Shown piece after piece: positions 1 through 20,417 of a stretch of 64,000 bases of DNA; the stretch's first letter is position 1; each line of letters opens with the position of its first letter. The stretch spans positions 10,355,726 through 10,419,725 of the forward strand of contig OZ024876.1 of NCBI GenBank assembly GCA_964017185.1. The letters run 5' to 3'. This DNA comes from Rugalucina vietnamica. Lineage: Eukaryota; Mollusca; Bivalvia; Lucinida; Lucinidae. Below the pieces are notes generated by a model. It ran no database searches, had not been told where the DNA came from, and saw only the letters and a program-made list of their open reading frames with translations. The translations under genes were made by a program, and so were the position numbers.

Positions 1-529
1 ATTACAAATGTAACGCCTCTTTAAAAAGCAGAAGCAATGGGCATTAGGCATACATATTATCAAATCATTGTATTTTGAGGGCCTCGTGGAAGATTGGCCA
101 TGACAAACGAGCGTCCCTCTCTAAATAAATACATTAACTAAATTAACTTCTGCATGTAGGACACGGGTAGGTCCTCATCTTCTTCAGCCTCCAATACCAA
201 TTGAAAGGCAGCAGCCATTTCAGTACATGTATACAATTTAGGACAAAAATTGTCAGGTAGGACGCCGGAATAGTTGTCCTACGTTTAAGACAAAATTTGA
301 GAACTTCCTAAATTTCCCGAGTTTGATGAAACGCAATTTTTGTCTTTAAAACGTCCTAGGACATTTTCCAGGACAAAATTATGTCTTAAACGCTTTGATG
401 AAACTGGCCCCAGGGACCCAAGCATAGGCAATTACCCCATCGTACGCCGCAGCGCACACTTGTATGGTACTTATATCAGGCTAATAATAACATTAATTAT
501 CTACATTTAAGCATATAATATTAAACACA

Positions 530-776
530 TTAGCCTGTGCGTGAGAAAACCAACAATTTCGGTTTCGACCAGGTCCGGCATAAAACGGACTGTACAGTCA
601 CAGAAGCATGCTAGAAGTTTGGAATTTCAAATCTAAAAAGTAGAGGAACTGATGATGTAGATCTACTATCCGTGTAGCGAAAACAAAGGCGCTGATCAGC
701 TACGAGGTTACTGCGAAACTGATCTGCGCCTTTGTTTTCGCCTATGCAGATTGTTGATTTTCTCAGGCGGCGGCTC
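530..776. mobile_element. Family-D hairpin MITE
   Basis: GAGAAAACCAACAAT near one end and an inverse near the other, with a central foldback of AAAACAAAGGCGCTGATCAG and its complement. The family recurs over a dozen times in the window. Confidence 0.7.
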
Positions 777-1073
777 TTATTTTCTGCCTTCACGAAAGAA
801 AAGAAAAGTACCCCAAGACACATACGAGTGTCTATTGATTATAGGCACATTCCGGTCCATTTCAGTAAAGAAACGCATCGGAAACCGTGTACATTCTGCT
901 GCTGATGTTTCAAGTCTGACCATGCCGCGCATTTATCGGTAGTTTTACTGAACATACTCAGCGGATTTCAAGTAGATTTTCGCGAAAACTATTGTGACCA
1001 TAGTTAAACACCTGAAGCCAATAAACAATTTGAGGGATCTATTATTTTTTCTCAGCAAAAGAATGCCTAAAAG

Positions 1074-1500
1074 TTTTTTTGATATCACAAAATCGAATTT
1101 TTGATATAAAAAAATACTCTTCATTTTTTGATATCACAAAATCGAATTATTGATATCAAAAAATGGATTTTGTGATATCAAAAAATCGTATTTATTTTTT
1201 GATATCAGAAATTCGATTTTTTGATATCAAAAAATCGAATTTCTGATATCAAAAAATCGAATTTCTGATATCAAAAATTCGAATTTCTGATATCAAAAAA
1301 TCGTAGTTAATTTTTGATATCAGAAATTCGATTTTTTGATATCAGAAATTCGATTTTCTGATATCAAAAAAACGATTTTTGACATCAAAAAATATTTTCT
1401 GATATCAAATAATATTTTTTGATATCAAAAAATCGAATTTCTGATATCAAAAAATAATTTCTGATATCAAATAATCGAATTTCTGATATCAAAAAATCGG
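1074..1500. repeat. GATATC palindromic AT-rich satellite
   Basis: Roughly twenty GATATC hexamers separated by AAAAAATCGAATTTC-type segments that flip orientation, so single strands could fold back at many points. No coding content. Confidence 0.85.
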
Positions 1501-1528
1501 GATTTTATAGTAAAACGGCACCCCATAA

Positions 1529-1870
1529 TTACCTACATGTATAACTTTTTACACTCAGCCTGACATTTTCGAACTTGCCGAACAAGATAAGTTGTATCTC
1601 TAATATTTTGTCTTCTGACTTCAGCTTTTGGCTTCCTAGTTTTGGCATTGCCCACCAGATGAAATCCCGTGGGACTCGATCGAACGTTTTCTCCAGATTA
1701 ACGAAGGTCACGGAGAGTAGCTTGTTAGCAACTGTGCTTCTCTTGTAGTTGACAGACGAATGAAAATCGCATCAGTGCCACGATATGCAGCCACACTGCA
1801 TCTCACCAATCTCAACTCTTTTGCCGGGTGAGTCCTTCTACACGCCCCAATACCTTCGTCGTCTGTTCAA
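1529..1870 (-). pseudogene. RTE-type LINE reverse transcriptase relic
   Basis: On the - strand, TFVNLEKTFDRVPRDFIWWA and MPKLGSQ match the conserved LEKAFDRVPR-WWA-RKLG segment of RTE-like reverse transcriptases, and the upstream part (to about 1870) recalls the GxxTDAIFxxRQL segment in shifted frames. Only a few hundred bases remain. Confidence 0.75.
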
Positions 1871-2039
1871 TCAGCTTCCAGCCAGTTCAGGGCACCACCC
1901 TTTGCCTTTGTAAAATATACAATGAATCGTGCGTTCTGTCAACAAAGTCGTTGCAAATGGGTGTCATTTTGGTGCACAAATAGTACAGATTGTTTTCGTC
2001 GAAAATAACGGTTAAAATGTTTAATACAAACGGGACACA

Positions 2040-2500
2040 CTGGGGCGAACCAAGGCAGATGTCAAAAAAGCGGAGAGACACCAGGACACACCGTGATATC
2101 ACAGAGGCATGACCATGATCTGGCGTAAACCTTGGGTAACCGGGACGACGACAGGCTATTCCGGCACAAAAAGGGGGCTTCTTCGGGAATCCGCCTTGAT
2201 AAACCAGGGCTTATCGGCTTTAGAAGTTTGGCCACGGTGAACCTCGTTTTCTCTCAGTGACGCCCCGTTTCATCCCGGTATGATCACGGTTCTCACCGGT
2301 AGCTATTGTTTTCAGTACCAGGCATAACCGTGATATAACCGTGGCGTGACCGGTAGTCACCGGGATGCTAATGTAGACAACCGGAATAACATCGGGCTTT
2401 ACCCTGAAAACCGGGGCACATCGGTCTGCAGCATTACGACACCGTGGTAGAACTGGGAATAAGACCGGGGCTACACCGAGGTAACACTGTTGTTGTGAGA
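2040..2500. repeat. Decayed CCGG/CCGTG-rich phased repeat
   Basis: Short units of the type AACCGTGATAT, AACCGTGGCGT, GACCGGTAGTC, ACCGGGATGCT recur about every 10-11 bp. The pattern resembles Harbinger subterminal arrays but no terminal repeat is seen; possibly the end of an old DNA transposon. Confidence 0.45.
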
Positions 2501-3280
2501 AGACAATTATTTTTGCGGGAAAGGTTCCCCGATTTTTTTACGGTTTACTGGCTTGTCTTTACCGGAACACACCGGTGTTAGAACTTGGACAGTAGGAACT
2601 TTTATAATACAGGTTCGTCCTTAGCTACATGTTAATTATTTTTATTATGATTATTTTCAACTTTGCATTTATGCAACCGTAACCTTAATGTAAAAATACA
2701 TTATGTGCGAAACTGCAAGTTCTCTAATCAATAACACTGTATGCGTCATTTCATTCCGGTTCCGTGTTTATCGTAAAATGTCTGTCCGATTGCCACGTGT
2801 ACTATATTATGAAATTTATGATCGTAGGCGGTTGTTTTGTCGCTCATTCTTTGAGGTGGATGAAACTCATTTTAAACATATATATAGTGTATAGAAGGAT
2901 AGAAACGTCAAATTGATATCAATGAATAACAAGTCCAGTGTAAGTATTAATCATTTACTTTTGAAACCGCAAACAAGCTAATCACATGTTTTATTGTCGA
3001 AACTTTCTATTTGATTATCTTTCTGTACACCTGAAATTAAAAAAAAAAAGTTATTTTAAAAATAATCATGAGCACATGTACTTTGAGAAGGATAGCATCC
3101 TTTTGTTGGCTTCTACTTCACCGAGAGTGATCGATAAACGAGTTTGTCCTTTTGTTTGTTGAACTCTATCTAGGATAAGGCCAACTAAACTTTATTTTAA
3201 GGCACTGGCTGGAGATACTGGAGATATGACCCCGTATCTTTAGCCAATATTGTCTTACTCAGCTAGGATTCGTAGTGACC
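2500..3280. other. Unassigned AT-rich stretch
   Basis: No ORF above about 60 codons with recognisable content and no repeat shared with the rest of the window. Confidence 0.4.
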
Positions 3281-3360
3281 GCCCGATAGTCCGAAGGCCC
3301 TTTAGTCCGAAGGCCCGCTAGTCCGAAGGCCTGCTAGTCCGAAGGCCCGTTGGACCGAAA
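3281..3360 (+). repeat. 16-bp tandem array, left arm
   Basis: Five units with core AGTCCGAAGGCCC, the last degenerating to GGACCGAAAAAC. Confidence 0.8.
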
Positions 3361-3749
3361 AACTATTTTTTATTCCAGTTATATTATCATTGCAGATATG
3401 AAATAGGTTTCGGTCTGCCAATAGTGTTGGCAGATTTATTTTTAATTCTGCGTCGCGCGCGGACTTCACATACACGTACGAACATTAATTAATAAAAAAA
3501 ATGCATATATTTTATGTGAAAATCGTGCGAATTTCGCGCTTATTCTATTTATGTGTCACGGTACTTTTCCGTCCTTGTAAAATCGTTACAGATTTACCGG
3601 AGGAAAATCAAGAAATAATACGCCATTGACGAAGTTTAATGAAAAATTCTTTTAATTCTTCGTAGTTCGAGTTTTCTGCATGTTGCCGTACATCCAAAAT
3701 CACTGCTTGAAAGAAATGGCATTCCAGATTGATCAGGTCAAACTAGACA

Positions 3750-4030
3750 ATGATCTGGAAATGGCGCAATCAGACAGAAATTCCCAGTCCAAAAACCAAG
3801 GTGGGAAGTAACTAAATGACAATTAGGTACTTTTATACCAAGACAACATATTGAAAGTCGAGTGAGCAGCTATTTCCCAAATACATACATATGGCGCAAA
3901 CAGCACAAAATTCAATACCAAAACATGAAACAGGTAGAACCACTATAGTAGAATCGCATTGGAACGATCAGTAATATAAAATTACTGGGGGTCCTAAACC
4001 GGTTTTACAAGCTCCTAACCTCAGCCTCAT
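3750..4030 (+). repeat. Family-B repeat
   Basis: ATGGCGCAATCAGACAGAAA, then GAGTGAGCAGCTATTTCCCA, GGCGCAAACAGCACAAAATT and GGAACGATCAGTAATATAAA. Shared with 4866-5110, 16135-16390, 22375-22605, 33165-33425 (reversed) and 63490-63980. Confidence 0.7.
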
Positions 4031-4234
4031 GTTCTGCAATTGTTCACAACATTTAATTAATTGTTCGGTTCTCGTGGCGAATCTCTAACTAGTCAATGAA
4101 TCATTAAATGTATAATGATAACCACCACGATGAATTAAAAACAAGAACATGCAAATACAATTCGCTGGGCGCCAAGCAACTGAAAAGTGCCGTTGAGTTT
4201 GATCTACGTATCCACTGAAAATCCGGAGCAATAG

Positions 4235-4287
<53 letters not shown>
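4235..4287 (+). repeat. Poly-A run
   Basis: More than fifty consecutive A, possibly the tail of a retroelement copy; the sequence before it is not recognised. Confidence 0.8.
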
Positions 4288-4288
<1 letters not shown>

Positions 4289-4865
4289 AGTTTAACCCCG
4301 GTGGGCCAAGCAACAGACAAGAAGCTCCGGCCCCAACCAACAAAAATTAATAACTAAATACGGCGGGACCAATATAGAGTCTGACGCCCGAGCCACCGGC
4401 GTGCAATTAAAGGAGGCAACATAGTAGCAGCAATGTAGATATTTTTAAAGTTTTGATTTGTACTTGACCCTACCGCGCGCTTCACAGTAACGGCACCACG
4501 AAGTTTCTCCTTTCAATCTACATTTTATTTTGTTTTGAAGCAGCGAACGTAATTTCTTCTGCTAAAAAGAGGAGGAGAAATCTGCACCTACTCATCATGT
4601 TAATGTCTCACATATCCGCAAATGATTTGTTGATTTTGTTCTACGACCTTTACATTTTAAACTGGGACAAACGCAAGAAAATTCAAGGAATCCTCCGTAT
4701 CCTGATCAAGGTTGTTTATTTCTACATAAATTACCGCATGGGCGGCACCTAGATACTAAATACTGAGGCCCTGGAAGGGGTGTCCCAGTATCCCTAATCC
4801 CTCCATAATATTCCCTAGATTTGAGCAAGTATCGCCCAAATTGGTATCGTAATATCCATAAAGGC

Positions 4866-5110
4866 AATGATCAGGAAATGGCGCAATCAGAAAGAAATTC
4901 CCACTCCATAAACAGAGGGGTGGAAAAAACTAAAATGACACTTAGGTACTTATACCAAGAAAACATATCGTAAGCCGAGTGAGCAGCTATTCCCCAATAG
5001 GCGGCCACTCAGTTACCCGAACTGAACTAAAAATATGGAAACGTACATAAGGCTCAAACAGCACAAAAATTCGACTCTAAAACACAAAATAATTAGATGC
5101 TTGCAGGACA
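4866..5110 (+). repeat. Family-B repeat
   Basis: ATGATCAGGAAATGGCGCAA to CACAAAAATTCGACTC; better preserved than the copy 1 kb upstream. Confidence 0.7.
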
Positions 5111-6645
5111 TCTTCAGTACCCCATATCCCTTTAAATTTTGACAAAAATATACGTCATTCATTTAATTATTTTGACAATATCCCTATTTCCCAAAATACC
5201 CTTCCGTGACCTCAATGTTAGGCTTAAGCCGTGTCGATGTGCAACATTTGTACAGGGATGTATTTTTGCACCTATGTGCGGGTGTATTTTATGCCATGTG
5301 AACAGCGTATTCAGAAAAATAAACACCCGGGTGCAAATTTTCCCTACTTTCGAAAACTAAAATGATGAAGCACGCGAAATAAATATTAGGGACAGCAAAC
5401 TCGTAGCATTTAATGTGCTTCTGTGCAGACTCGTTTCTTGCGTAACAGGACCTACCGTGTATGAATGTTGTCGATATTGATTTGGAGATGTATTGCGTCG
5501 GATATGCAGTCATTGATAAAAAGTATTGTCACAACGCCATACATTTCATAGACGTCAATATATTTTCACGTTTACAATATTACACATAGTTTACACATTC
5601 TTGTGCTCTTGATTCCATTTGAACCGTATACGGAAATAAACAAACTATTTTCCTTAAATCACCCCCGCAACGTACGTCAGAGTCACGTCACAAGAAGTGA
5701 TGTCGGGCGGTCGTTGTTTTGAGCCTGTTTGTGTGAATGATAAATTGTTACGACTGTTTTCTAAAATTTTCATAAAAAATATTTAGTCCACCATATACTA
5801 TGATGTCTTATGCACCAGTGATGTGTATCCCCAGCCCCCTGGAGCCGGGGAATAGCGGGGTGTTTAACTTTTTAGGTTTTTAAGCCCTGCTAAAAAGAAC
5901 GGCACTGCGGTGTCAGATTTGTGATGAAGTCCCTGCTAAAAGTCGCGGCTCACCGGAGACGGGAAGAACAGCTAAGAGTTGTTCTAACATTATGAGACAG
6001 GGGCTTAAATTTCTGTATATAAAAGTACAGATACATTTGCAAATTAAATAAGGACCATAAAGTTATCAAATGTTAAAATTACAGCTAATGTTTAATTTGA
6101 ATTAATGTGACCGTCTATTTCGGTGGGAAATTAAAAGCCCTGGGGGTGTTTTGGAATTAATGCTGCGTTGTTTTGTGGCAACCTTTACAGATATGTTGGA
6201 GTATTCAATGAAGCAAAAAGAACATTTTTAGTGGTCATGGCAACGACGAGAATCGACAAAAATCATGATGGTCGTTTAGAACTTTTGACTAATATATATG
6301 ATCAAAAGTGGCGTTCGACCCTTGAAACTGTCGGAAATTTGTATTACCGTGGCTCGAAGCGGAGCCGTAAAACATACCGTTTATTCTCACTACACGTAGT
6401 ATCGATCTTCGTTGGCGCAATGCAAGCTCCAGGCTTCATGCATGAGAAATCGTCGCGTGAATTATACGATACATGTGGGCTGCGGGAAGCACTCGAGGAT
6501 TTCGCACGATTTTCGCGTGATTTTTACATGAATTTTAATCACTTTTCCGCTGTTCCTCGCGACACGCGTGGAAAATTTTTTTCAAATCATTGTGGCATTC
6601 ATACAACAGCTGCAATAATGATGTAATTGGGATTAAAATTAGTTT

Positions 6646-6805
6646 TTCGGACTAGCGGGCCTTCGGACTGGCGGACCTTCGGACTAGCGGGCCTTCGGAC
6701 CAGCGGAGCTTCGGACTAGTGGGCCTTCGGACTAGCGGGCCATCGGACTAGCGGACCTTCGGACCAGTGGGCCTTCGGACTAAATGGCCTTCGGACTAGC
6801 GGGCT
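6646..6805 (-). repeat. 16-bp tandem array, right arm
   Basis: Ten units with core TTCGGACTAGCGGGCC and scattered substitutions (CAGCGGAGC, TAAATGGCC). Inverse of the left array. Confidence 0.85.
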
Positions 6806-7220
6806 GTTGTAATGTAACCGCCTGTCCTCGGGAAACGTATCGTCTTGTTATGCCTTGAGCTCAGACCCTGAGTGTCTACGCACGCAGTATTCTTAGGTTT
6901 AGCTGATAACGGTTCTGCGATCTAGCCAGGAACGCTAATACTAATAGTTATTGTCTTTTTTACATCGTAACTATGACAAAGTGCTAGTTTTTGTATTTGA
7001 GATGTATCCAGGGTTTTTTGTTTCGGATAGTTTGCAATGACCAAGCCAACTCCTGCTGGACGCCTCTCATCCTATCTCGAAGAACGTGTTACCTTCGAAT
7101 GTCATGAACTGAACAACAACCGATACGGCGAATGTATTTTTAATGAGTAACTTTAGAAATAAATTGTTATTTCCCTGTGGAATTTTCATTCAAGATTCCA
7201 GTATTTTTGTTTGTTTTTTT

Positions 7221-8530
7221 AGCTCACTTGAGCCGTTAGGCTCACAAGATGAGCTTATAGTATACCCATGCTCCGTCGTCCGTTGTTGTCGTCGTTGTTT
7301 TTCACAATGTTCAAACGTCTTCTCCTCTGAAACTGCAAGGCCAATCAAAGCCAAACTTCATCTGGAGCATCCTTAGGAAGGGGGAACGGAAGTTTGTATA
7401 AATGGTTCAGGTCACATGACCAAGATTGCCGCCATGGCCAAAGATTGCAAAAATCTTTAAACTATTCTTCTCCAGAACCAGAAGCCTATAATTATGAAAC
7501 TTGACATAAAGCATCAGGCAATAGAGCCCTACAAAGTTTATATATAAATCATGACCCTGTGATGACCTTGACCTATTTTACGGCAAGGTCAAAATAGGTC
7601 GCCCATGCATTTGAATTGGGAAAATTGTTAAAATGTGATTTGAAGGGCAAAACTTGCAAGAAATGGGCATATAGAAAGAATTAAATTGTGTCTCCAGTGG
7701 GTTGTCTGCCCCTGCCCCGGGGCTATATACATGTACATGTATATGACAATATATTCAAACCTCTTCTTCTATTTAAACCGCTTGGCCAATCAAAGCCAAA
7801 CTTTGAGGAGCATCGTTAGGAAGGAGAATGGAAGTATGTGTAAACGATCAAGGTCACATAACCAAGATACTTGGTATGAAGCATTGTGCAGTGGAGCTCT
7901 ACAAAGTTTATTGTAAATCATGACCCTGGGATGACCTTGACCTATTTTACGGCAAGGTCAACATAGGTCCCCTATGCATTTGAATGGGGAAAGTTTTTAA
8001 ATGTGATTTGAAGGGCAAAACTTGCAGAAAATGGGTAAATAAACTGGCGATTTTTAAAAGAATCTGAAAAGAATTAGGACTCCAGGGGTGGGGCTGCCAC
8101 AGCCCCGGGGCATTATACATGTAAATAACCGTAATGATCATCTTCTCTCAAACCGCTTGGGCAATCAAAAATATTTTTAGGAAACATCTGTACGAAGGGG
8201 TAATCAATGTGATATTAAATAAACAGGTCACATCACCAAGATGGCCGCGATGCTCATATATGGTAAAAACCCTTCAAAAATCTTCTTCGCAGGAACTGCT
8301 GAACCTATTGCAACGAAACTTGATAAGTAGCAATTAAGACCAGAGTGCTACAATGTGTTAATAATTCATGATCCCGAGATGACATTGACAGATTTTACGG
8401 CAATGCCAACATAGGTCACATATGCAGATGACTGTTAAAATGACACTGAAGAGAAAAACTTTCAGGAAGTGGGCAAATGGACAGAGTATTTATGAATTTG
8501 AAAAAGAAATTAACTCCAGGGGTTATTCTG
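7221..8530 (+). mobile_element. Helitron2-like element, 3'-truncated, about three monomers
   Basis: Starts AGCTCACTTGAGCCG after a T run; monomers near 7308, 7745 and 8135. The 3' terminal hairpin is not found, and sequence after 8530 is unrelated. Confidence 0.7.
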
Positions 8531-8609
8531 AATTATAATTGCGCAGTATTTTACATTTGTACATTGCAGCATACATTTGATGTTAGTAAATGCACGAACA
8601 AGTTTACAT

Positions 8610-8784
8610 TTGAGCCGCTGCATGAAAAAAAACAACAATGTGATTTCCGAACAGGGTCGACACAAATCGAGCTGTACAAACACAGAAGGTGGATAGAGGC
8701 TGGGAATTTTGGACTTAGAAAGTAGAGGAATTGTACTATCCGTGTAGCGAAAATAAAGGCGCTGATCAGCGTTGCAGTTACTGA
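8610..8784. mobile_element. Family-D MITE, truncated
   Basis: TGAGCCGCTGCATGAAA to GGCGCTGATCAGC; the right half is lost. Confidence 0.6.
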
Positions 8785-9185
8785 TGTTAGTCAATGCATA
8801 TTTGACCGTTTAGTTTTAAATACAGACGCATCGCTAAAAGGCGTTGGCAAAGATACGATAAAGTAGGAACTATATTTATTACACGCCCTCCGCCACGTCA
8901 TGAGATGGATGTTACGAGACAACTACAAAAACCCTATAGTTCAAATAGCAAAAATGTAAATGGTTTGTACTATGACGCTGACTGTTGATCCGTGCCTTTT
9001 TTCCGCAATGGCAAACAACAGACATCCTTTCATCACAAATCTAAGATGAGCTGCGGCCTGCCTAACGTATTTTACATGGATTGAACAAAACATAAAAAAT
9101 AAGTTCGGGTTCGATTTTCATTTCGCCTCTTTGTTTATCATGGAGTATATAGGCCAAACTCTTTTCATATTCACTAGTATTGGAT

Positions 9186-9432
9186 GTACATTTTTTTTAA
9201 ATTCAGTTTTACGTCCCTTTCAAGATTATTTCGGCTCATATGAGACGGGCCAATCTGTAGGTGGGGCGAAAACGGGAGAACCCCGAGAAAAACCACCTGA
9301 CACACCCACAAGCAGAACTTGGCTTGTCCCACATGTGGCCAGAGCGGGGCTCGAACCCACACCAGACACAGCGGTGAGATGATCGAGTGATTAAGAAACA
9401 GTGCTCTTAACCGCTCGGCCACGGGGCCCATT
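9186..9432 (-). mobile_element. tRNA-derived SINE
   Basis: On the - strand: GTGGCCGAGCGGTTAAGAG (A-box-like) and GGGTTCGAGCCC (B-box), then a body with GACAAGCCAAGTTCTGCTTG and a tail GGGACGTAAAACTGAATT plus A run. Head resembles a Leu/Ser-type tRNA. The body recurs at 63640. Confidence 0.75.
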
Positions 9433-9544
9433 TTATCTTTAGAAAACTTCATTATAAATTATGAGAACGACTATTGCCACTGTTTAATAACAAAAACGCA
9501 TACTTTGTGTAATGCAGATTTTTCCACAGGTTGTAAAAAAGTGA

Positions 9545-9830
9545 AATTTTCAGTTCATCAGGATAACTTTTCCATGTAATATATACCCCCTTAATGGGGC
9601 CCTTATACCCCCTTTTATATAGCAAAACTGGGGTATGCAGGGGTATACCAGTATACATGTATTTCTTACTTTTGCTCAAAAATATAAATTGTGTGTACTC
9701 GTTAGAATGTGAAAATAGATATTATTGATATTCTGCTTAGTTTCACACAAAACTTTCACAAGAAAAATGTATACCCCTTCAAACCCCTGGTCAACTATGT
9801 AAAAGTTGGTTTTAAGGGGGCACACTTTTT
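9545..9830. mobile_element. Family-A MITE-like copy, split by the Helitron2-like element
   Basis: CATCAGGATAACTTTTCCATG, ATATACCCCCTTA and GCAAAACTGGGGTATGCAGG match family A; a second arm (ATGTATACCCCTTCAAACCC) runs in inverse up to the Helitron end, and about 30 bp of the terminus (GAACATGTTGTCCTGAT) continue at 12538-12568. Confidence 0.6.
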
Positions 9831-12537
9831 AGCTCACCTGAGCCGTTAGGCTCACAAGGTGAGCTTATAGTATACCCATGCTCCGTCGTCCGTCCGTCCG
9901 TCCGTCCGTCGTCCACCATTTTCAAAGATCTTCTTCTCTGAAACAGCTTGGCCAATCAAAGCCAAATTTTACATGAAGCATCTATGGGAAGGGGGAACCA
10001 ATGTGTATATAAATAATCCAGGTCACATGACCAAGATGGCCGCCATGCCCATATATGGTAAAAACCCTTCAAAAATCTTCTTCTCCGGAACAACCGATTT
10101 CAACCAAACTTGGCATGAAGCATCGATGACTCAAGTACTACAATGTGTATATAAATCATGACCTTGCGGTGACCTTGACCTATTTTACGGCAAGGTCAAC
10201 ATAGGTCGCCTTTGCATTTGAATGGGAAAAATTGTTAAAATGTCATTTAAAGGAAAAATCTTGCAGAAAATGAGCAGTAGGACTGAATATTAATGATTCT
10301 GAAAAAACATTGGGCACCAGGGGCTCATCCGCCCCCACCCCGGGGCAATATACATGTATATTATCATAATATTCAAACATCTTCTTCTCTGAAACCGCTT
10401 GGCCAATCAAAGCCAAATTTTACATGAAGCATCTATGGGAAGGGGGAACCAATGTGTATATAAATAATCCAGGTCATATGACCAAGATGGCCGCCATGCC
10501 CATATATGGTAAAAACCCTTCAAAAACTCTCTTCTCCGGAACCACTGGACCGATTTCAATGAAACTTGGCATGAAGCATCGATGACTTAAGTACTACAAG
10601 GTATATGTAAATCATGACCTTGTGATGACCTTGACCTGTTTTACGGCAAGGTCAACATAGGTAGCGTATGCATTTTAATGGGTAAAATTGTTAAATTGTC
10701 ATTTAAAGGAAAAAACTTGCAAAAAATGAGCAGTAGGACTGAATTTTAATGATTCTGAAAAAAAAATTGGGCCCTAGGGCCTCATCTCTCCCCCACATCG
10801 GGGCAATATACATGAATATTACCATAATATTCAAACATCTTCCTCTCTGAAACCGCTTGGCCAATCAAAGCCAAATTTTAAACGAATCATCTGTAGGAAA
10901 GGGGAAATAGTGTATATGTAAATACTCGAGGTCACATGACCAAGATGGCTGCCATGCCCATACATGTATGTGGTAAAAACTATTAAAAATCTTCTCCCCC
11001 TGAACTGGTGGACCGATTTGAAGGAAACTTTGAATGAAGCATTGATGACTCAAATACTACAATGTGTATATAAATCATGACCCTTTGATGACCTTGACCT
11101 ATTTTACTGGAAGGTCAACAAAGGTGGCCTATGCGTTTGAAAAGAGATTACTGTTAAAATGTCATTTAAAGGGAAATCTTGCAGGAAATGAGCAGTATGA
11201 CTGAATATTAATGATTCTGAAAACAATTGGATCCCAGGGGCTCATTTGCCCCTACCCGGGGCAATTTATATGTATATTACCATAATATTCAAACATCAGT
11301 TTATGAAATCGCTTGACCAATTAAAGCCAAATTTTACATGAAGCATCCATAATAGGAAGGAGGAATCAATGTGTATATAGATAATCCAGGTCACATAACC
11401 AAGATGGCCGCCTTGCCCATATATGGTAAAAATTCACAAATGGACTGAAAATTTATTTCAAGGAAAAGATTGACCCGATGGGTTGTCTGCCCTTATCCTG
11501 GGGCTATAAACGACCATATTATATCAACATATTTTTGTCTGAAACCGCTTGGCCTATCAAAGCCAAAATCGTATACATGTAGCTTCCTTTGATCTTTATC
11601 AACAACATTTTTAAAATCGGTCATGACCACCTGACCCAGATGGCTGTCATATGCCTTAAAAATCTCCAGTATCCGGTCCTATTATTATAAATAATCCAGG
11701 TCACATGACCAAGATGGCTGCCAAGCCCATATATGGTAAAAACCCTTTCTAAAATTCTTCTCCTGAACCAATGGACAAATTTCAACAAAACTTGGCATGA
11801 ATCATTGGGGACTAGTTAAAGTACTACAATGTGTTCATAAATTATGACCTTTGGATGACCTTGACCTATTTTACGGCAAGGTCAACATAGGTCACCAATG
11901 CATTTGAATGGGGAAAACTTTTAAAATGTCATTTAAAGTGAAAGTCATGCAGGAAATGGGCAGTAGGACTGAATATTAATGATTCTGAAAAACATTGGAC
12001 CCCAGGGGCTCATTTGCCCCAGCCCCGGGGCATTATACATGTATATTACCATAATATTCAAACATCTCCTCTGAAACCGTGTGGCCAATCAATGCCAAAT
12101 TTCATGTGAAGCATCTATAGAATGAGGGAATCAATGTGTATATAAATAATCAAGGTCACATGACCAAGATGGCCGATGTGCCCATATATGGTATAAACCC
12201 TTCAAAAATCTTTTCGGGAACCATTGGACCGATTTCGAAGAAACTTGGCATGAAGCATCGATGACTCAAGTACTTTAATGTATGTATAAATCATGACCCT
12301 GTGATGACCTTGACCTATTTTAAGGCAAGGTCAACATGGGTTGCCTATGTATTTGAATGGGTAAACTGTTAAAATGGCATTTGAAGGGAAAAACTTGTAT
12401 GGACAGTATATTGATTATTCTGAAAAAAAAAATGGCCCAAGGGCTTCGTCTGCCCCTATACTGGGACTATTTTCTATAACATTCGTATATACAGCAGATC
12501 TCAGGTGAGCGTTTACAGGACCATTGGTCCTCTGGTT
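9831..12537 (+). mobile_element. Helitron2-like element with about six monomers, upstream of SQOR-A
   Basis: Same ends as the 51.8-kb copy: AGCTCACCTGAGCC after TTTTT, and AGGACCATTGGTCCTCTGGTT at the right. Monomers begin near 9921, 10371, 10829, 11288 (short), 11516 and 12056. Most carry CCATATATGG, GGTCACATGACC and TGACCTTGACC. It also lies inside a family-A-like MITE (9545-9830 and 12538-12568). Its right end is 67 bp before the SQOR-A start codon. Confidence 0.8.
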
Positions 12538-12604
12538 ATGTTTTATGAACATGTTGTCCTGATTTCTTTTTGTATAGAAATCCGTATAGTGGACTGCCCT
12601 CGTC

Positions 12605-20417
<7,813 letters not shown>

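Larger units (their letters stand above)
3281..6805. mobile_element. Foldback-like element with 16-bp tandem repeats in its inverted ends
   Basis: Left end: about five 16-bp units of TAGTCCGAAGGCCCGC (3281-3360). Right end: about ten units of the complement TTCGGACTAGCGGGCC (6646-6805). The inversion continues inward: both arms run from the array through CCGAAAAACTA to ATTGCAG, then share a GAAAATCGTGCGAA stretch. The interior holds two family-B copies, a 57-base poly-A and no convincing transposase, so it is a non-autonomous foldback or composite. Superfamily unknown. Confidence 0.65.

Noticed and set aside
6168..6626. 152-codon open frame on the + strand
   Set aside because: It runs into the inverted arm of the foldback element, has no recognisable domain and no splice or promoter context; likely chance.
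6646..6805. CRISPR-like repeat array
   Set aside because: Units of 16 bp are directly adjacent with no spacers, in animal DNA, and mirrored at 3281-3360.
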